A DNA stretch of 19,392 nucleotides from Anaerolineae bacterium (GTDB lineage: Bacteria; Chloroflexota; Anaerolineae; Promineifilales; Promineifilaceae). Made by a program: the position numbers and the translations under genes. Numbering within the stretch: the stretch's first letter is position 1; every line of letters begins with the position of its first letter. A model generated the notes under the pieces. That model did no database searches. It saw only the letters and a list, made by a program, of their open reading frames with translations, and was not told where the DNA came from. Positions 1-7,710 of the stretch are shown in pieces. Location: positions 1 to 19,392 of the forward strand of contig JANQGC010000226.1 in the NCBI GenBank assembly GCA_028277515.1. The letters run 5' to 3'.

Positions 1-305
1 TCGGAGCTCCGAATCGGTCTTCAATGGACCTAATGACAATCGATCTGCCGTGTCCTTTTCACCCTATTATGCCTCACCTTTTAGATACTAATGACAATAA
101 GTGACGGTTAGTTTCTTAGTAGCAGCGAAAAGAGAAATCTTTTCTACACCTCCGTGGGTATCCTGGACGCCAGGGCAATATGCCCCGGCATTTTTCTTTT
201 TCCAGTGCCGCCTAAAGCCAGTTGTGTTACCATTTCCGCATAAGCACCTAATTCAAAGGGAAGCCCCAATCAATTAGCTTATCCTGGTCAAAGGAGTGAC
301 CTGCA
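1..305. other. Non-coding left edge
   Basis: No convincing gene is visible. Two plus-strand frames stay open from the window edge, stopping at 89-91 and 102-104. Either could be the tail of an upstream gene, but nothing in them is recognisable. The window opens with a perfect 12-bp palindrome (TCGGAGCTCCGA, 1-12), which may be part of a longer structure cut by the edge. An 11-bp direct repeat, CTAATGACAAT, occurs at 30-40 and 88-98. The terminator at 169-201 implies that a plus-strand transcript enters from the left. A Shine-Dalgarno sequence (AAAGGAG, about 289-295) sits just before the gene at 306. Confidence 0.5.
169..201 (+). terminator. Intrinsic terminator
   Basis: GCC-A-GGGCA (169-177) pairs with TGCCC-C-GGC (181-189), with one A/C mismatch and a three-base loop ATA. 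It is followed at once by ATTTTTCTTTTT. This is a classic Rho-independent terminator for a plus-strand transcript entering from the left of the window. It separates that transcript from the acyl-CoA unit starting at 306. Confidence 0.8.
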
Positions 306-1094
306 ATGTCCGATATGGAAACCATCCACTATGAAATCAAAGAACATGTGGCTCAAATCACCCTGAATCGTCCGGAGCGACGCAATGCCATGAACCTGAC
401 CATGAATGATGAACTGTTGCAAACCTTGCGCAAAGCCGCCGGGGATGAGCAGGTCAGGGCAGTTTTGATCACCGGCGCCGGCAAAGGGTTCTGCTCAGGA
501 GCCGACTTGACCCTATTCCAGCCCTTGCCTGAACCTGAACAGCTAAAAGAAGTCATCATCAGTAATTACCAGCCGATGATGGCCGTGATCACCAGCATAC
601 AAAAGCCGGTCATCGCTGCTGTCAATGGTGTAGCCGCCGGCGCGGGGGCATCGTTAGCCCTAGCTTGCGACCTGCGGCTCATGGCCCATGACGCCAGCCT
701 GCTTATGGCTTTCAGCAATATCGCCCTCATTCCCGACGCGGGGGCCAACTGGCTGTTGGCGCGCCTGGTCGGATACAGCCGTGCCTATGTAATCGCCGCC
801 GAGGGCAACCGGGTTCCCGCCGAACGTTGCCTGGAGCTGGGTTTGACCAACAAAGTCGTGCCCGCCGATCAGCTATTGTCCATCGCCCACGCCTGGGCGC
901 GCAAATTAGCGGAACGGCCGACCCTGGCCTTAGGACTGACCAAACAGGCCATGCAGTTCGCTGAGTTAAACGACCTCGCATCAACCATCGAATATGAGGC
1001 GGACCTGCAGCAGCAAACCATCGTCAGCCAGGACTTCATCGAAGGCGTCACCGCTTTCATGCAAAAACGAGAACCGGAATTTAAAGGGAAATAA
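306..1094 (+). CDS. Enoyl-CoA hydratase/isomerase family protein, PaaG-like
   Basis: This 262-aa crotonase-fold protein should act on acyl-CoA thioesters in the cytoplasm. The two oxyanion-hole segments are clear: GKGFCSGADL (59-68) and GVAAGAGASLALACDLR (108-124). The two glutamates of classical enoyl-CoA hydratases are absent; the matching places look like Ser115 and Asn138. Instead an Asp (D144) lies in IPDAGANW (142-149), as in PaaG-type 1,2-epoxyphenylacetyl-CoA isomerases and delta3-delta2 isomerases. Isomerase-type chemistry is therefore more likely than plain hydration, but the substrate is unknown. The start is supported by AAAGGAG about ten bases upstream. The next gene is an SDR oxidoreductase 54 bp downstream, which suits a shared acyl-CoA or fatty-acid pathway. 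Confidence 0.88.
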   Translation: MSDMETIHYEIKEHVAQITLNRPERRNAMNLTMNDELLQTLRKAAGDEQVRAVLITGAGKGFCSGADLTLFQPLPEPEQLKEVIISNYQPMMAVITSIQKPVIAAVNGVAAGAGASLALACDLRLMAHDASLLMAFSNIALIPDAGANWLLARLVGYSRAYVIAAEGNRVPAERCLELGLTNKVVPADQLLSIAHAWARKLAERPTLALGLTKQAMQFAELNDLASTIEYEADLQQQTIVSQDFIEGVTAFMQKREPEFKGK

Positions 1095-1097
1095 ATC

Positions 1098-1129
1098 AGT
1101 GACAGTCACTTTTGAAGTGACTGTCACTT
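1098..1129. repeat. 32-bp double-palindrome repeat, copy 1
   Basis: A perfect inverted repeat: AGTGACAGTCACTT (1098-1111), loop TTG, then its exact reverse complement (1115-1128). Each arm is itself a palindrome around one central base (AGTGAC-A-GTCACT), so the unit holds four copies of the AGTGAC/GTCACT half-site. The 32 bp, including the final T at 1129, recur without a mismatch at 8427-8458. This copy begins three bases after the stop codon of the upstream gene and ends nine bases before the Shine-Dalgarno of the next. It looks like a REP-type extragenic palindrome or a paired operator; the sequence alone does not decide between them. Confidence 0.9.
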
Positions 1130-1148
1130 GCGAGCATAAGGATATTAG

Positions 1149-1934
1149 ATGCCAAAACCCAATTTCGATTTAAGCGGAAAAGTAGCCCTGATCACCGGCG
1201 CGTCACGCGGCATCGGTCTGGCCATCGCCGAAACCTATGCCCTGTCCGGAGCAAAGGTCGTTCTGAGCAGCCGCAAACAAGATGGGCTGGACAAGGCCGC
1301 CGCGCAAATAGCAGCATCCGGCGGAGAAGCGCTGCCCATCGCCGCCCACACCGGCAGCAGCGAAGCCATCCAGGCCCTGGTCAGCCAGGTGGTAGATACC
1401 TGGGGCGGGATTGACATCGTCGTCAACAACGCAGCCACCAATCCTCATTTCGGCCATATTCTAACGGCCGAAGATAGCCACTGGCAAAAAATCCTTGATG
1501 TGAATGTGCAGGGCTATTTCCGCGTGGTCAAAGCCTGCGCGCCAATAATGAAAGAACGCGGCGGGGGCAAAGTGATCAACATGAGCTCCGTCGCCGGCAA
1601 GGAAGCGCAACCAATGATGGGCGTTTATTCCGTCAGTAAAGCGGCCGTGCTTATGCTCACAAAAGTGCTGGCCACTGAACTGGCCCAGGACAATATCCAG
1701 GTCAATGCTATCGCCCCTGGCTTCGTCAAGACCCGCTTTAGCAGCGTGCTCTGGCAAAATGAAAACGTGAATCAAGCCCTAACCCAATCCATACCCCAGA
1801 AACGCATGGCTGAACCCGCAGAAATCACCGGCATCGCGCTGTACCTGGCTTCGGCCGCTTCCGACTACACTACCGGGGCTACATTCCTGGTCGATGGGGG
1901 TCTGTTGGCAGGCGGTTCTTATTCGCTTACCTAA
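1149..1934 (+). CDS. SDR family NAD(P)-dependent oxidoreductase
   Basis: This 261-aa classical short-chain dehydrogenase/reductase has every hallmark of the family. The nucleotide-binding TGASRGIG is at 17-24, NNAA at 93-96, and the catalytic Ser147, Tyr160 and Lys164 lie in SSVAG and YSVSK. The C-terminus carries the usual [10 protein letters not shown] (242-251). Basic SSRK (40-43) after the second strand suggests a preference for NADP(H). Overall it resembles FabG-type 3-oxoacyl reductases and related alcohol dehydrogenases. The exact substrate is not set by the sequence, though its place behind a crotonase-fold enzyme favours an acyl-CoA or hydroxyacyl substrate. The start has AAGGA (1138-1142) six bases upstream. 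Confidence 0.9.
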   Translation: MPKPNFDLSGKVALITGASRGIGLAIAETYALSGAKVVLSSRKQDGLDKAAAQIAASGGEALPIAAHTGSSEAIQALVSQVVDTWGGIDIVVNNAATNPHFGHILTAEDSHWQKILDVNVQGYFRVVKACAPIMKERGGGKVINMSSVAGKEAQPMMGVYSVSKAAVLMLTKVLATELAQDNIQVNAIAPGFVKTRFSSVLWQNENVNQALTQSIPQKRMAEPAEITGIALYLASAASDYTTGATFLVDGGLLAGGSYSLT

Positions 1935-1962
1935 TGGCATCACTCTGCTCTCAAACCGGAGA

Positions 1963-4065
1963 TCAACTCGATCCATTCAAGTTGAAAAAGCGATACTGAG
2001 CACCAAAATGCCGTTGGCCGGCTTTGCTAAAAAGCTCTTTGATATGATCATCCATGGTGAAATAAATAATTTGCCAACCGTTTTGAGCCAGCTCAATCAT
2101 TTGGTTCACCAAACGCTTGCGTCTTCCCCAATCGGCATGTTGGAAGGCATCATCCAGGATTAAAAACAAACGATCCCTATCCAATATCTGGGCGGCAAAG
2201 CCAAGGCGTAAGGCCAATAATATTTGTTCGCTGGTGCCTGTGCTGATATCAGAAAGCGAGAATTGGCCATAGGGATCAGTTACGTATAATTGTCCATTTT
2301 CGTATACGACCGCTTCATAACGGCCTGTGATCTTCTGAATAGGTTCACAAATCTTAGGTGAGGCCAATTTGCGACGGATTTCCTGGTCCTCGTGAGTGCG
2401 GATCTCATCAATTACCCCGGACACTAAAATGCCGGCCATTATCCTGGCCTTAATTCGGCGATATTTATCAGCCAGCTTTTGCCGCTTCTCCTGTGAATGA
2501 TAGATCAATGTTTCCCAATTCTCTGAGATTCTATCGCCTGTTTCCTGGCAAAGGCGATGTTTGAGGTTATCCAAATCCTTAGTCATCTTATCCAAGCGTG
2601 CTTGGTGTTTAGCGTATTCTTGTCGCAAAGCTTGCAACCTTTCCTGGTTATAAGGTTCGGCCGACCGATCAGTCCGGTAAGAATCAAGCGGTATATTTAG
2701 GACAGCTAATTCCGTCTTTTTATTGCTCAGTAACTCCTGAAGCTGCCTGCGTTTGTCGCGCATCATCTTAATGGTACTTGGCCATTCTTGCGGCTCACTC
2801 GCCTGGCCAGTCAGAAGCAGTATTTCGGCGGCGATATTGGATTCGTATTCAGCCAGAATATTCTGTTCTTGCTGTAAATTCTCCCTCTGGTTTTTCGCTC
2901 GATGATAAGTATCTGCTGCCTCATCTCTCATTTGCTTCAACAATGGTAAACCGCTAAGCTGTCGATCAAAATGACGTTGAAATTCCTCCTCCAATCTTTG
3001 GACTTCATCAATATCGACAGCGTACTCAACGGCTGAACGCAGTTGTTGCCAATAAAACCATGCCAAACCCAAGGCCATGACAATAAGTAAGAAAGTACCC
3101 AGCGCAAAGTTCAGAAAACTGCTGAGGATAGCCAGGGACAATAGAAAAGGAATTGCCAATGGAAAAATTAAACTCCCCCTGCTTTTTGCGCGCCGGCCGC
3201 GTCCCTCGTAAATGGGAATCGCCTGTTCCAACCACTCGAAATCTCCGCTCTTTGATGAAAGCTCCTGTAAATCTTTTTGGAAATGATTAATTCTTTTTTG
3301 GCTGTCCTGAAGTTTGTTGTGATCCCCTTCCAGTTTCTCAAGTTGATCGGCGGGCAGCTGATCTAATTTCTCTTTTAAGGAACGGGTTTCCTGATCAAGC
3401 AGATAAGCTTGATACTGTTTGGCTTCTTCTTGAACAATGATGGAATCTTCTAATTCTTGAATTCTATGCTGCACTGCCTGGCGATCACCACCGGAATAGA
3501 TATTCCCGATTTCTTCAAAAAGCGTATCTATACTTTTGACCCTATTTTCCTGCTCCATCATATCTTTGATTTTGCCTGCCCTATTGCCCTCAATACGGCC
3601 ATCAACTATTTTTGCCCTTTGGACAGTTTTTTGTATCTTACCTTGAATAGCATTTAACAAATCCTGCCCTGATAAAAAAGCTTGTAAAGTCGCCGGGCTG
3701 ACAATCGAGCTTTTGTTTTTCTCAAAACTAAACTCAGCTCCTTTGACAACGAGCAAACGACTAATTTGCCGTGGTAAACCTTCTGCGCTTGTTGCTAAAA
3801 AATCTTCCAGTTTCTTCCTGGAGGAGGGAGAAAAGGAAAAACTTTTTTCGTTTAGACCGCTGACCACCACTTTTCCGCGACTATTTACTGAACGTAATGA
3901 CCATTGACCATGATTTTTGAATAAGGAACGTATCAGGAATTCCACCATAAACGTCTTTCCTTGTTCGTTACGGCCATATACAAGATTAAAAGGACCCAAA
4001 TTCCACTGCACCTGGGATAGGGGGCCGCTCGCTTCAACGTTAATTTCTTTGATCCAAATATCCAT
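1963..4065 (-). CDS. SbcC/YhaN-like AAA ATPase with a membrane hairpin in the coiled coil
   Basis: This 700-aa SMC/Rad50-type ATPase has Walker A GRNEQGKT at 31-38 and long charged coiled-coil stretches at about 140-280 and 345-545. A signature-like STGTSEQ is at 608-614 and Walker B LFLILDDAF at 633-641. Walker B ends in Asp-Asp, where many ABC ATPases have Asp-Glu. Residues about 299-338 form two adjacent hydrophobic helices, which would anchor the coiled coil in the membrane. That placement resembles Bacillus YhaN more than soluble SbcC, though this protein is shorter than YhaN as I recall it. It starts three bases after the phosphoesterase stop codon, so the two are very likely co-translated as a nuclease-ATPase complex acting on DNA ends. 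The DNA role is inferred from the family. Confidence 0.85.
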   Translation of the reverse strand: MDIWIKEINVEASGPLSQVQWNLGPFNLVYGRNEQGKTFMVEFLIRSLFKNHGQWSLRSVNSRGKVVVSGLNEKSFSFSPSSRKKLEDFLATSAEGLPRQISRLLVVKGAEFSFEKNKSSIVSPATLQAFLSGQDLLNAIQGKIQKTVQRAKIVDGRIEGNRAGKIKDMMEQENRVKSIDTLFEEIGNIYSGGDRQAVQHRIQELEDSIIVQEEAKQYQAYLLDQETRSLKEKLDQLPADQLEKLEGDHNKLQDSQKRINHFQKDLQELSSKSGDFEWLEQAIPIYEGRGRRAKSRGSLIFPLAIPFLLSLAILSSFLNFALGTFLLIVMALGLAWFYWQQLRSAVEYAVDIDEVQRLEEEFQRHFDRQLSGLPLLKQMRDEAADTYHRAKNQRENLQQEQNILAEYESNIAAEILLLTGQASEPQEWPSTIKMMRDKRRQLQELLSNKKTELAVLNIPLDSYRTDRSAEPYNQERLQALRQEYAKHQARLDKMTKDLDNLKHRLCQETGDRISENWETLIYHSQEKRQKLADKYRRIKARIMAGILVSGVIDEIRTHEDQEIRRKLASPKICEPIQKITGRYEAVVYENGQLYVTDPYGQFSLSDISTGTSEQILLALRLGFAAQILDRDRLFLILDDAFQHADWGRRKRLVNQMIELAQNGWQIIYFTMDDHIKELFSKAGQRHFGAQYRFFNLNGSS

Positions 4066-4068
4066 AAG

Positions 4069-5121
4069 TCAAACACCGTAAATGATATGCATCGCTTCCA
4101 AAAGGATTTCATCTGCCTCGGGCTCATCCGTGCCTTGGATTAAATGTTGTTGTTCCAGACTCGCTCGCACCTGGCCAATAATAGCTTGACGTTCAATATC
4201 ATTAGAAATAAGAACATCATCGAAATTAGGTGGTTCGTATAGAGCGTAGCCGCTAAATACCTCTTCCAACAGCCGCGATAAGGCGACACGATCGACCGAG
4301 TAGCCCTTGATTTTCACTCGTAAATGTGCTCTGCTTTTTTCTTCCGGCGACAGGTTCCATTTCTCCTGACGGGCCTTAATCTGGGATTGTAAATAACCTG
4401 CTTCGTCTTCCACCGGAACTACCACAAACGTCTCATTGAAGTAAAGGAATGGTGTGGCCACTGTTCGTGGTATAACCTGGCCGGATAGGGTATCATAAAC
4501 TAGGTATCGTCGTCGCCCTGTCTCGCTAATATCGATAGCGCAAGGTGAACCGGGATAATGAACTGGCGCTGCGTCCATAGAAGCATGGATATGTCCCAGG
4601 AAAACGCGTGCCGGTTGAAACATCTGCACATCGCGACCGGTCAAGGGCATATAAATGCCCGGTTCGGTTGGATTAGGTTGGCGAAACCCTCCTGTCCAGT
4701 CTCCATGAGCGATAAGCACCCACTCGCTGACCGGCAAGTTGCCCGCGTACTTACCCAATACCTCACCCATCGTTTTTCCACCTTGGTAAGGTAAAAAGAA
4801 GAAGGAACGACCACCTAACTCCCGCAGCGTGGGATTGCTGATAATATCCACGTTGTCGACAACAATTTGGCTGTTATCAATAGAGGGATCATGGTTGCCC
4901 GGTATGACACAAATTTTTAAAGTGCTATTATCAGCGGCGCGGCAAATCTTTTCAAAATCGACATAACTACGTTGCGTAGCATCAAAAAGATCGCCAGCAA
5001 TAATTAACATTTCTATCTCGTTGGACCGCAAATCATCCAGTAAATTTTCTAATGTCTCAAAGCGTTCCGGATGACGCTCTCTGGTCGTTAAATGCAGATC
5101 GGCCGTGATTGCTATCCTCAT
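4069..5121 (-). CDS. SbcD/YhaO-like metallophosphoesterase (putative DNA exonuclease)
   Basis: This 350-aa calcineurin-type phosphoesterase has the full metal-binding motif set: D8-x-H10, GDLFD (D44), GNHD (N76, H77), H139 in AHGD, and GHIH (H177, H179). The region after about 200 would be the capping domain. I prefer the ATG at 5121 because GGAGGG lies eight bases before it and the protein then begins MRIAITADLH, as SbcD/Mre11 relatives do. An in-frame ATG at 5154 would add 11 residues with no homologous look. A TATAAA box on the minus strand (about 5135-5140) could serve as -10 but lacks a good -35. The partner ATPase follows directly, which supports a two-subunit nuclease complex. Confidence 0.87.
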   Translation of the reverse strand: MRIAITADLHLTTRERHPERFETLENLLDDLRSNEIEMLIIAGDLFDATQRSYVDFEKICRAADNSTLKICVIPGNHDPSIDNSQIVVDNVDIISNPTLRELGGRSFFFLPYQGGKTMGEVLGKYAGNLPVSEWVLIAHGDWTGGFRQPNPTEPGIYMPLTGRDVQMFQPARVFLGHIHASMDAAPVHYPGSPCAIDISETGRRRYLVYDTLSGQVIPRTVATPFLYFNETFVVVPVEDEAGYLQSQIKARQEKWNLSPEEKSRAHLRVKIKGYSVDRVALSRLLEEVFSGYALYEPPNFDDVLISNDIERQAIIGQVRASLEQQHLIQGTDEPEADEILLEAMHIIYGV

Positions 5122-5309
5122 GCAATACCCTCCATATGATTTTATACAGCCCATTTATCTAGTGAGCACATGTGGCCTTTTGACACTTGGTAAAATGGGA
5201 TGTTATCTACAATATTCTACCCTTTCTAATCATCATACGTGTCAGACTTACGATCTGCCTAACCGATGTCCGTAAATCGTTGCTTTACAAATTCATGCGA
5301 ATATCTACT

Positions 5310-5333
5310 GTCATTCCAGCAAGGCGCGAATCC
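5310..5333. repeat. Degenerate GTCATTCC...GAATCC palindromic element
   Basis: GTCATTCCAGCAAGGCGCGAATCC resembles the widespread bacterial repeat GTCATTCC(C)GCG...CGGGAATCC. Its arms pair as ATTC/GAAT and GC/GC around an AAG loop, with two mismatches, so it looks like an eroded copy. Read as protein it gives the familiar VIPARRES string seen in spurious short ORFs. It sits in the 300-bp gap (5122-5421) between divergent genes, where no gene or clear promoter was found. Confidence 0.5.
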
Positions 5334-5421
5334 ACAGTTTTGTCTAACGGACAATTATTACAAACCTATCACCAGTAAAGTCAATTTTATGGCGGTCTTG
5401 AAAAACGGATAGAATTAAAGT

Positions 5422-6675
5422 ATGAATCACAACAACCCTAAGTTAAATTTTGATTTGATACGCCAACAATTTCCCGCGTTAAAGCAGAAAGTGAACGGCC
5501 GTCCCGCTGTCTATCTTGATGGTCCGGGCGGAACACAGGTTCCGCAGCGCGTCATTGACGCCATGAGCGAGACGCTCACCCTGGGCATCTCTAACCACGG
5601 TGGTCCCTTCCTGACCAGTGAACGCGCAGATGCCATTGTGGATGACGCGCGGCTGGCGATAGTCGATTTTCTCAACGCGCGCCGGCCAGAGGAAATTGTT
5701 TTTGGTCAAAATATGACCAGCCTGACCTTCGCTATCAGCCGCGCTTTGACCCGCACCTGGGGACCGGGAGACGAGATCGTCGTCACCAGACTGGACCACG
5801 ATGCCAATATTTCTCCCTGGCTGCTGGCGGCCGAAGATCACGGATTGACTATTCACTGGTTGGATTTTGATCCGGCCGACTGCACGCATAAGCTGGAATC
5901 TTTAAAAGATCTACTTAATGAGCGCACCAAGCTGGTTGCAGTAACATATGCTTCCAATGCGGTGGGCAGCATCAGCGATATCAAACGCATCACAGAAATG
6001 GCGCATATAGTGGGGGCTCTAGTCTATGTCGATGCCGTCCATTATGCTCCCCATGGCCCAATTGATGTACAGGACCTGGACTGTGATTTCCTGGTTTCTT
6101 CCGCCTATAAGTATTTCGGACCGCACACCGGCATCCTGTACGGTAAATATGAACTGCTCGATGAGCTAAAGGCTTACAAAGTTCGCCCTGCCCCAGCCAA
6201 ACCGGCAGGCAAATGGGAGACGGGTACACAGAGCTTTGAGAGCATAGCCGGGGTGACTGCGGCCGTTGATTACATCGCCAGCTTGAGTGACTTCCAGGGA
6301 ACACGACGGCAGAAGATCGAACGAGCCATGGGTATGATTAAAGCATATGAGATGGGCATCAGCGAGCGATTTTTGCGCGGCGCGGCCGAAGTGCCCGGAC
6401 TGCGCGTTTATGGCATCACCGACATCGAAAATCTGGACTGGCGCACACCGACCTTTGCCGTCAGTATAGAAGGCCATACATCAGAAGAAGTGGCCACTAA
6501 ACTGGGCGAACAGGGTATCTTCGTCTGGCATGGCGACTACTACGCCGTTGCTGTCATGAAGCGCCTTGGCTTTCCAGAACAAGGCTTAGTGCGCATTGGC
6601 TTTGTGCATTACAACACCGAACAAGAAGTTGATCGCGTCCTGGATGCACTCAACGCATTGGCCTTTTCAAAATAA
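5422..6675 (+). CDS. Cysteine desulfurase-like class V aminotransferase lacking the catalytic Cys
   Basis: This 417-aa fold-type I PLP enzyme closely resembles the cysteine-desulfurase-like family known as TIGR01976. The PLP lysine is K230 in SSAYKYFGPH, with D204 and H207 in VDAVHYAPH contacting the cofactor. RLDHDANISPW (123-133) is also family-typical. In SufS/CsdA the active-site cysteine lies in a RTGHHC context. The matching segment here is VWHGDYYAVAV near the C-terminus, with Tyr in place of Cys. The only cysteines are C154 and C221, neither at the usual site. Persulfide transfer by the standard mechanism is therefore unlikely, and another PLP reaction such as a lyase is possible. The ribosome-binding site is weak. 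The tRNA promoter begins 17 bases after its stop. Confidence 0.85.
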   Translation: MNHNNPKLNFDLIRQQFPALKQKVNGRPAVYLDGPGGTQVPQRVIDAMSETLTLGISNHGGPFLTSERADAIVDDARLAIVDFLNARRPEEIVFGQNMTSLTFAISRALTRTWGPGDEIVVTRLDHDANISPWLLAAEDHGLTIHWLDFDPADCTHKLESLKDLLNERTKLVAVTYASNAVGSISDIKRITEMAHIVGALVYVDAVHYAPHGPIDVQDLDCDFLVSSAYKYFGPHTGILYGKYELLDELKAYKVRPAPAKPAGKWETGTQSFESIAGVTAAVDYIASLSDFQGTRRQKIERAMGMIKAYEMGISERFLRGAAEVPGLRVYGITDIENLDWRTPTFAVSIEGHTSEEVATKLGEQGIFVWHGDYYAVAVMKRLGFPEQGLVRIGFVHYNTEQEVDRVLDALNALAFSK

Positions 6676-6692
6676 CAGGGGCATGATTGCTT

Positions 6693-6722
6693 TTGACAAG
6701 CCCTATAGCCCCATGCTATACT
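6693..6722 (+). promoter_or_regulatory. Strong sigma70-type promoter for the tRNA cluster
   Basis: TTGACA (6693-6698) and TATACT (6717-6722) are separated by 18 bp. The -10 is preceded by TGC, giving an extended -10. Predicted initiation is near 6729, about 28 bases before the first tRNA. A small palindrome, GCTCAA-T-TTGAGC, lies in the leader. Confidence 0.85.
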
Positions 6723-6756
6723 TTTTGACGCTCAATTTGAGCCCCTCTTGACACAT

Positions 6757-6843
6757 GGAGGGATGGCAGAGTGGACGATTGCGACGGTCTTGAAAACCGT
6801 AGTGGGTGCAAGCTCACCGGGGGTTCGAATCCCTCTCCCTCCG
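6757..6843 (+). tRNA. tRNA-Ser (anticodon TGA)
   Basis: The acceptor stem GGAGGGA (6757-6763) pairs with TCCCTCC (6836-6842), and G6843 is the discriminator. The anticodon stem ACGGT/ACCGT encloses the loop CTTGAAA, with TGA at 6791-6793. A long variable arm is present, as required for a serine tRNA, and the T-loop is TTCGAAT. CCA is not encoded. Confidence 0.96.
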
Positions 6844-6849
6844 CTCGCC

Positions 6850-6866
6850 GGCTCTTTTTAAGAGCC
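6850..6866. other. Spacer hairpin between tRNA genes
   Basis: GGCTCTT (6850-6856), loop TTT, then AAGAGCC (6860-6866): a perfect 7-bp stem seven bases after the first tRNA. No U-tract follows, so it is more likely a processing hairpin in the tRNA precursor than a terminator. Confidence 0.6.
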
Positions 6867-6899
6867 AACATTAACAAGAGTGACCTGGCGAAAACGCTA

Positions 6900-6988
6900 G
6901 GGGAGGTGCCAGAGTGGACGATTGGGGCCGCCTGCTAAGCGGTTAACGGTCTTAAAGCCGTTCAAGGGTTCGAATCCCTTCCTCCCCG
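6900..6988 (+). tRNA. tRNA-Ser (anticodon GCT)
   Basis: GGGGAGG (6900-6906) pairs with CCTCCCC (6981-6987), and G6988 is the discriminator. The anticodon loop CTGCTAA carries GCT at 6934-6936, inside a CCGC/GCGG stem closed by a G-T pair. The long variable arm (TTAACGGT...AGCCGT) confirms serine. CCA is not encoded. It is probably co-transcribed with the tRNA-Ser(TGA) 56 bases upstream. Confidence 0.96.
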
Positions 6989-7057
6989 CCTTTGCCCTCA
7001 GTCGTTAGCACTGGCCGGAATATTCCGGATAAGCTATCGTTAAGAGGTCACAATAAT

Positions 7058-7134
7058 GCGCCCTTAGCTCAGTGGATCAGAGCGCCTGGCTACGAACCAG
7101 GAGGTCGGAGGTTCGACTCCTTCAGGGCGTACCA
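7058..7134 (+). tRNA. tRNA-Arg (anticodon ACG)
   Basis: GCGCCCT (7058-7064) pairs with AGGGCGT (7124-7130), the first pair being a G-U wobble. The anticodon stem CCTGG/CCAGG holds the loop CTACGAA, with ACG at 7092-7094. This tRNA needs A34-to-I editing by TadA to read CGU/CGC/CGA. Unlike its two serine neighbours, CCA is encoded (7132-7134). A terminator follows 24 bases later. Confidence 0.95.
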
Positions 7135-7158
7135 AAAATATGGGGTAATCCCCTCTAG

Positions 7159-7180
7159 AACCCCCAAATATGGGGGTTTT
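7159..7180 (+). terminator. Intrinsic terminator of the tRNA cluster
   Basis: AACCCCC (7159-7165) pairs with GGGGGTT (7172-7178) around the loop AAATAT, and the stem runs into TTTTC. A weaker GGGG-TAAT-CCCC hairpin lies just before it at 7142-7153. This closes the tRNA transcript before the HNH gene. Confidence 0.75.
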
Positions 7181-7225
7181 CTGATCATACTGAAATTTAC
7201 CCGTAGCTTATAAATCTGAATTTAA

Positions 7226-7654
7226 ATGAAAAAGTGTGCCCATTGTAAGGAATTTAAATCGCTTGAGGAGTTCCCCTACAGTAACCGCCTGCTAAAGCGA
7301 AGACATAAACATTGCCGTTCTTGCATGAGCAAGTTCAACAAAGCAAGCTACAACAAAAACTCCGAAGAATACCGGCAAAGAATTTACGATAATAGAAATA
7401 GAAGAAGAGATGTAGCCCGGCAATACGTTTGGGATTATTTGTCGAGTCATCCCTGCGTTGAATGCGGGGAAAGTGATCCAAGGCTTTTAGAGTTCGATCA
7501 CATCCGCGGGAATAAGAAAGCGGCCGTTTCTGAATTAGCTACAGGTAGGCACTCACTTGAGACATTGAAAAGGGAAATTGCCAAGTGTCAGATACTTTGC
7601 GCTAACTGCCACAGAAAGAAAACTTATATAGAGCGCGGTTGGTTTAGGGGGTAG
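7226..7654 (+). CDS. Small HNH endonuclease-like protein with N-terminal zinc motif
   Basis: This 142-aa basic protein has two metal-binding parts. The N-terminal one pairs C4/C7 with C30/C33 in a zinc-ribbon pattern. The C-terminal part is an HNH nuclease: C77/C80, then FDH (D91, H92) and LCANCHRKKT (C125, C128, H129). The paired cysteines hold the structural zinc and H92, N127 and H129 are the likely catalytic set. Such small HNH proteins occur in phages, next to tRNAs and as selfish endonucleases, and some cut DNA in defence or packaging. No ribosome-binding site is visible. The coding sequence is richer in A and uses lysine AAA/AAG and asparagine more than its neighbours, which hints at horizontal arrival beside the tRNA cluster. 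Confidence 0.8.
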   Translation: MKKCAHCKEFKSLEEFPYSNRLLKRRHKHCRSCMSKFNKASYNKNSEEYRQRIYDNRNRRRDVARQYVWDYLSSHPCVECGESDPRLLEFDHIRGNKKAAVSELATGRHSLETLKREIAKCQILCANCHRKKTYIERGWFRG

Positions 7655-7710
7655 CCAATCCCCTTTCGGTAACATTTCTAATGGGTCAATGTGGACCCAG
7701 CCGATTACCG
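7646..7710. other. Hairpins at the end of and downstream of the HNH gene
   Basis: AGGGG (7646-7650) can pair with CCCCT (7660-7664) across the HNH stop codon. Next comes a nested two-tier hairpin, CGGTAA (7667-7672) with TTACCG (7705-7710) enclosing GGGTC (7683-7687) with GACCC (7694-7698). None has a U-tract, so termination is possible but not shown. Their role is unknown. Confidence 0.4.

Noticed and set aside
5187..5378. 63-codon ORF between the phosphoesterase and the PLP enzyme
   Set aside because: It contains the VIPARRES string produced by reading a palindromic repeat and has no ribosome-binding site, so it is treated as spurious.
6992..7213. 73-codon ORF across tRNA-Arg
   Set aside because: It overlaps a full tRNA gene and its terminator.
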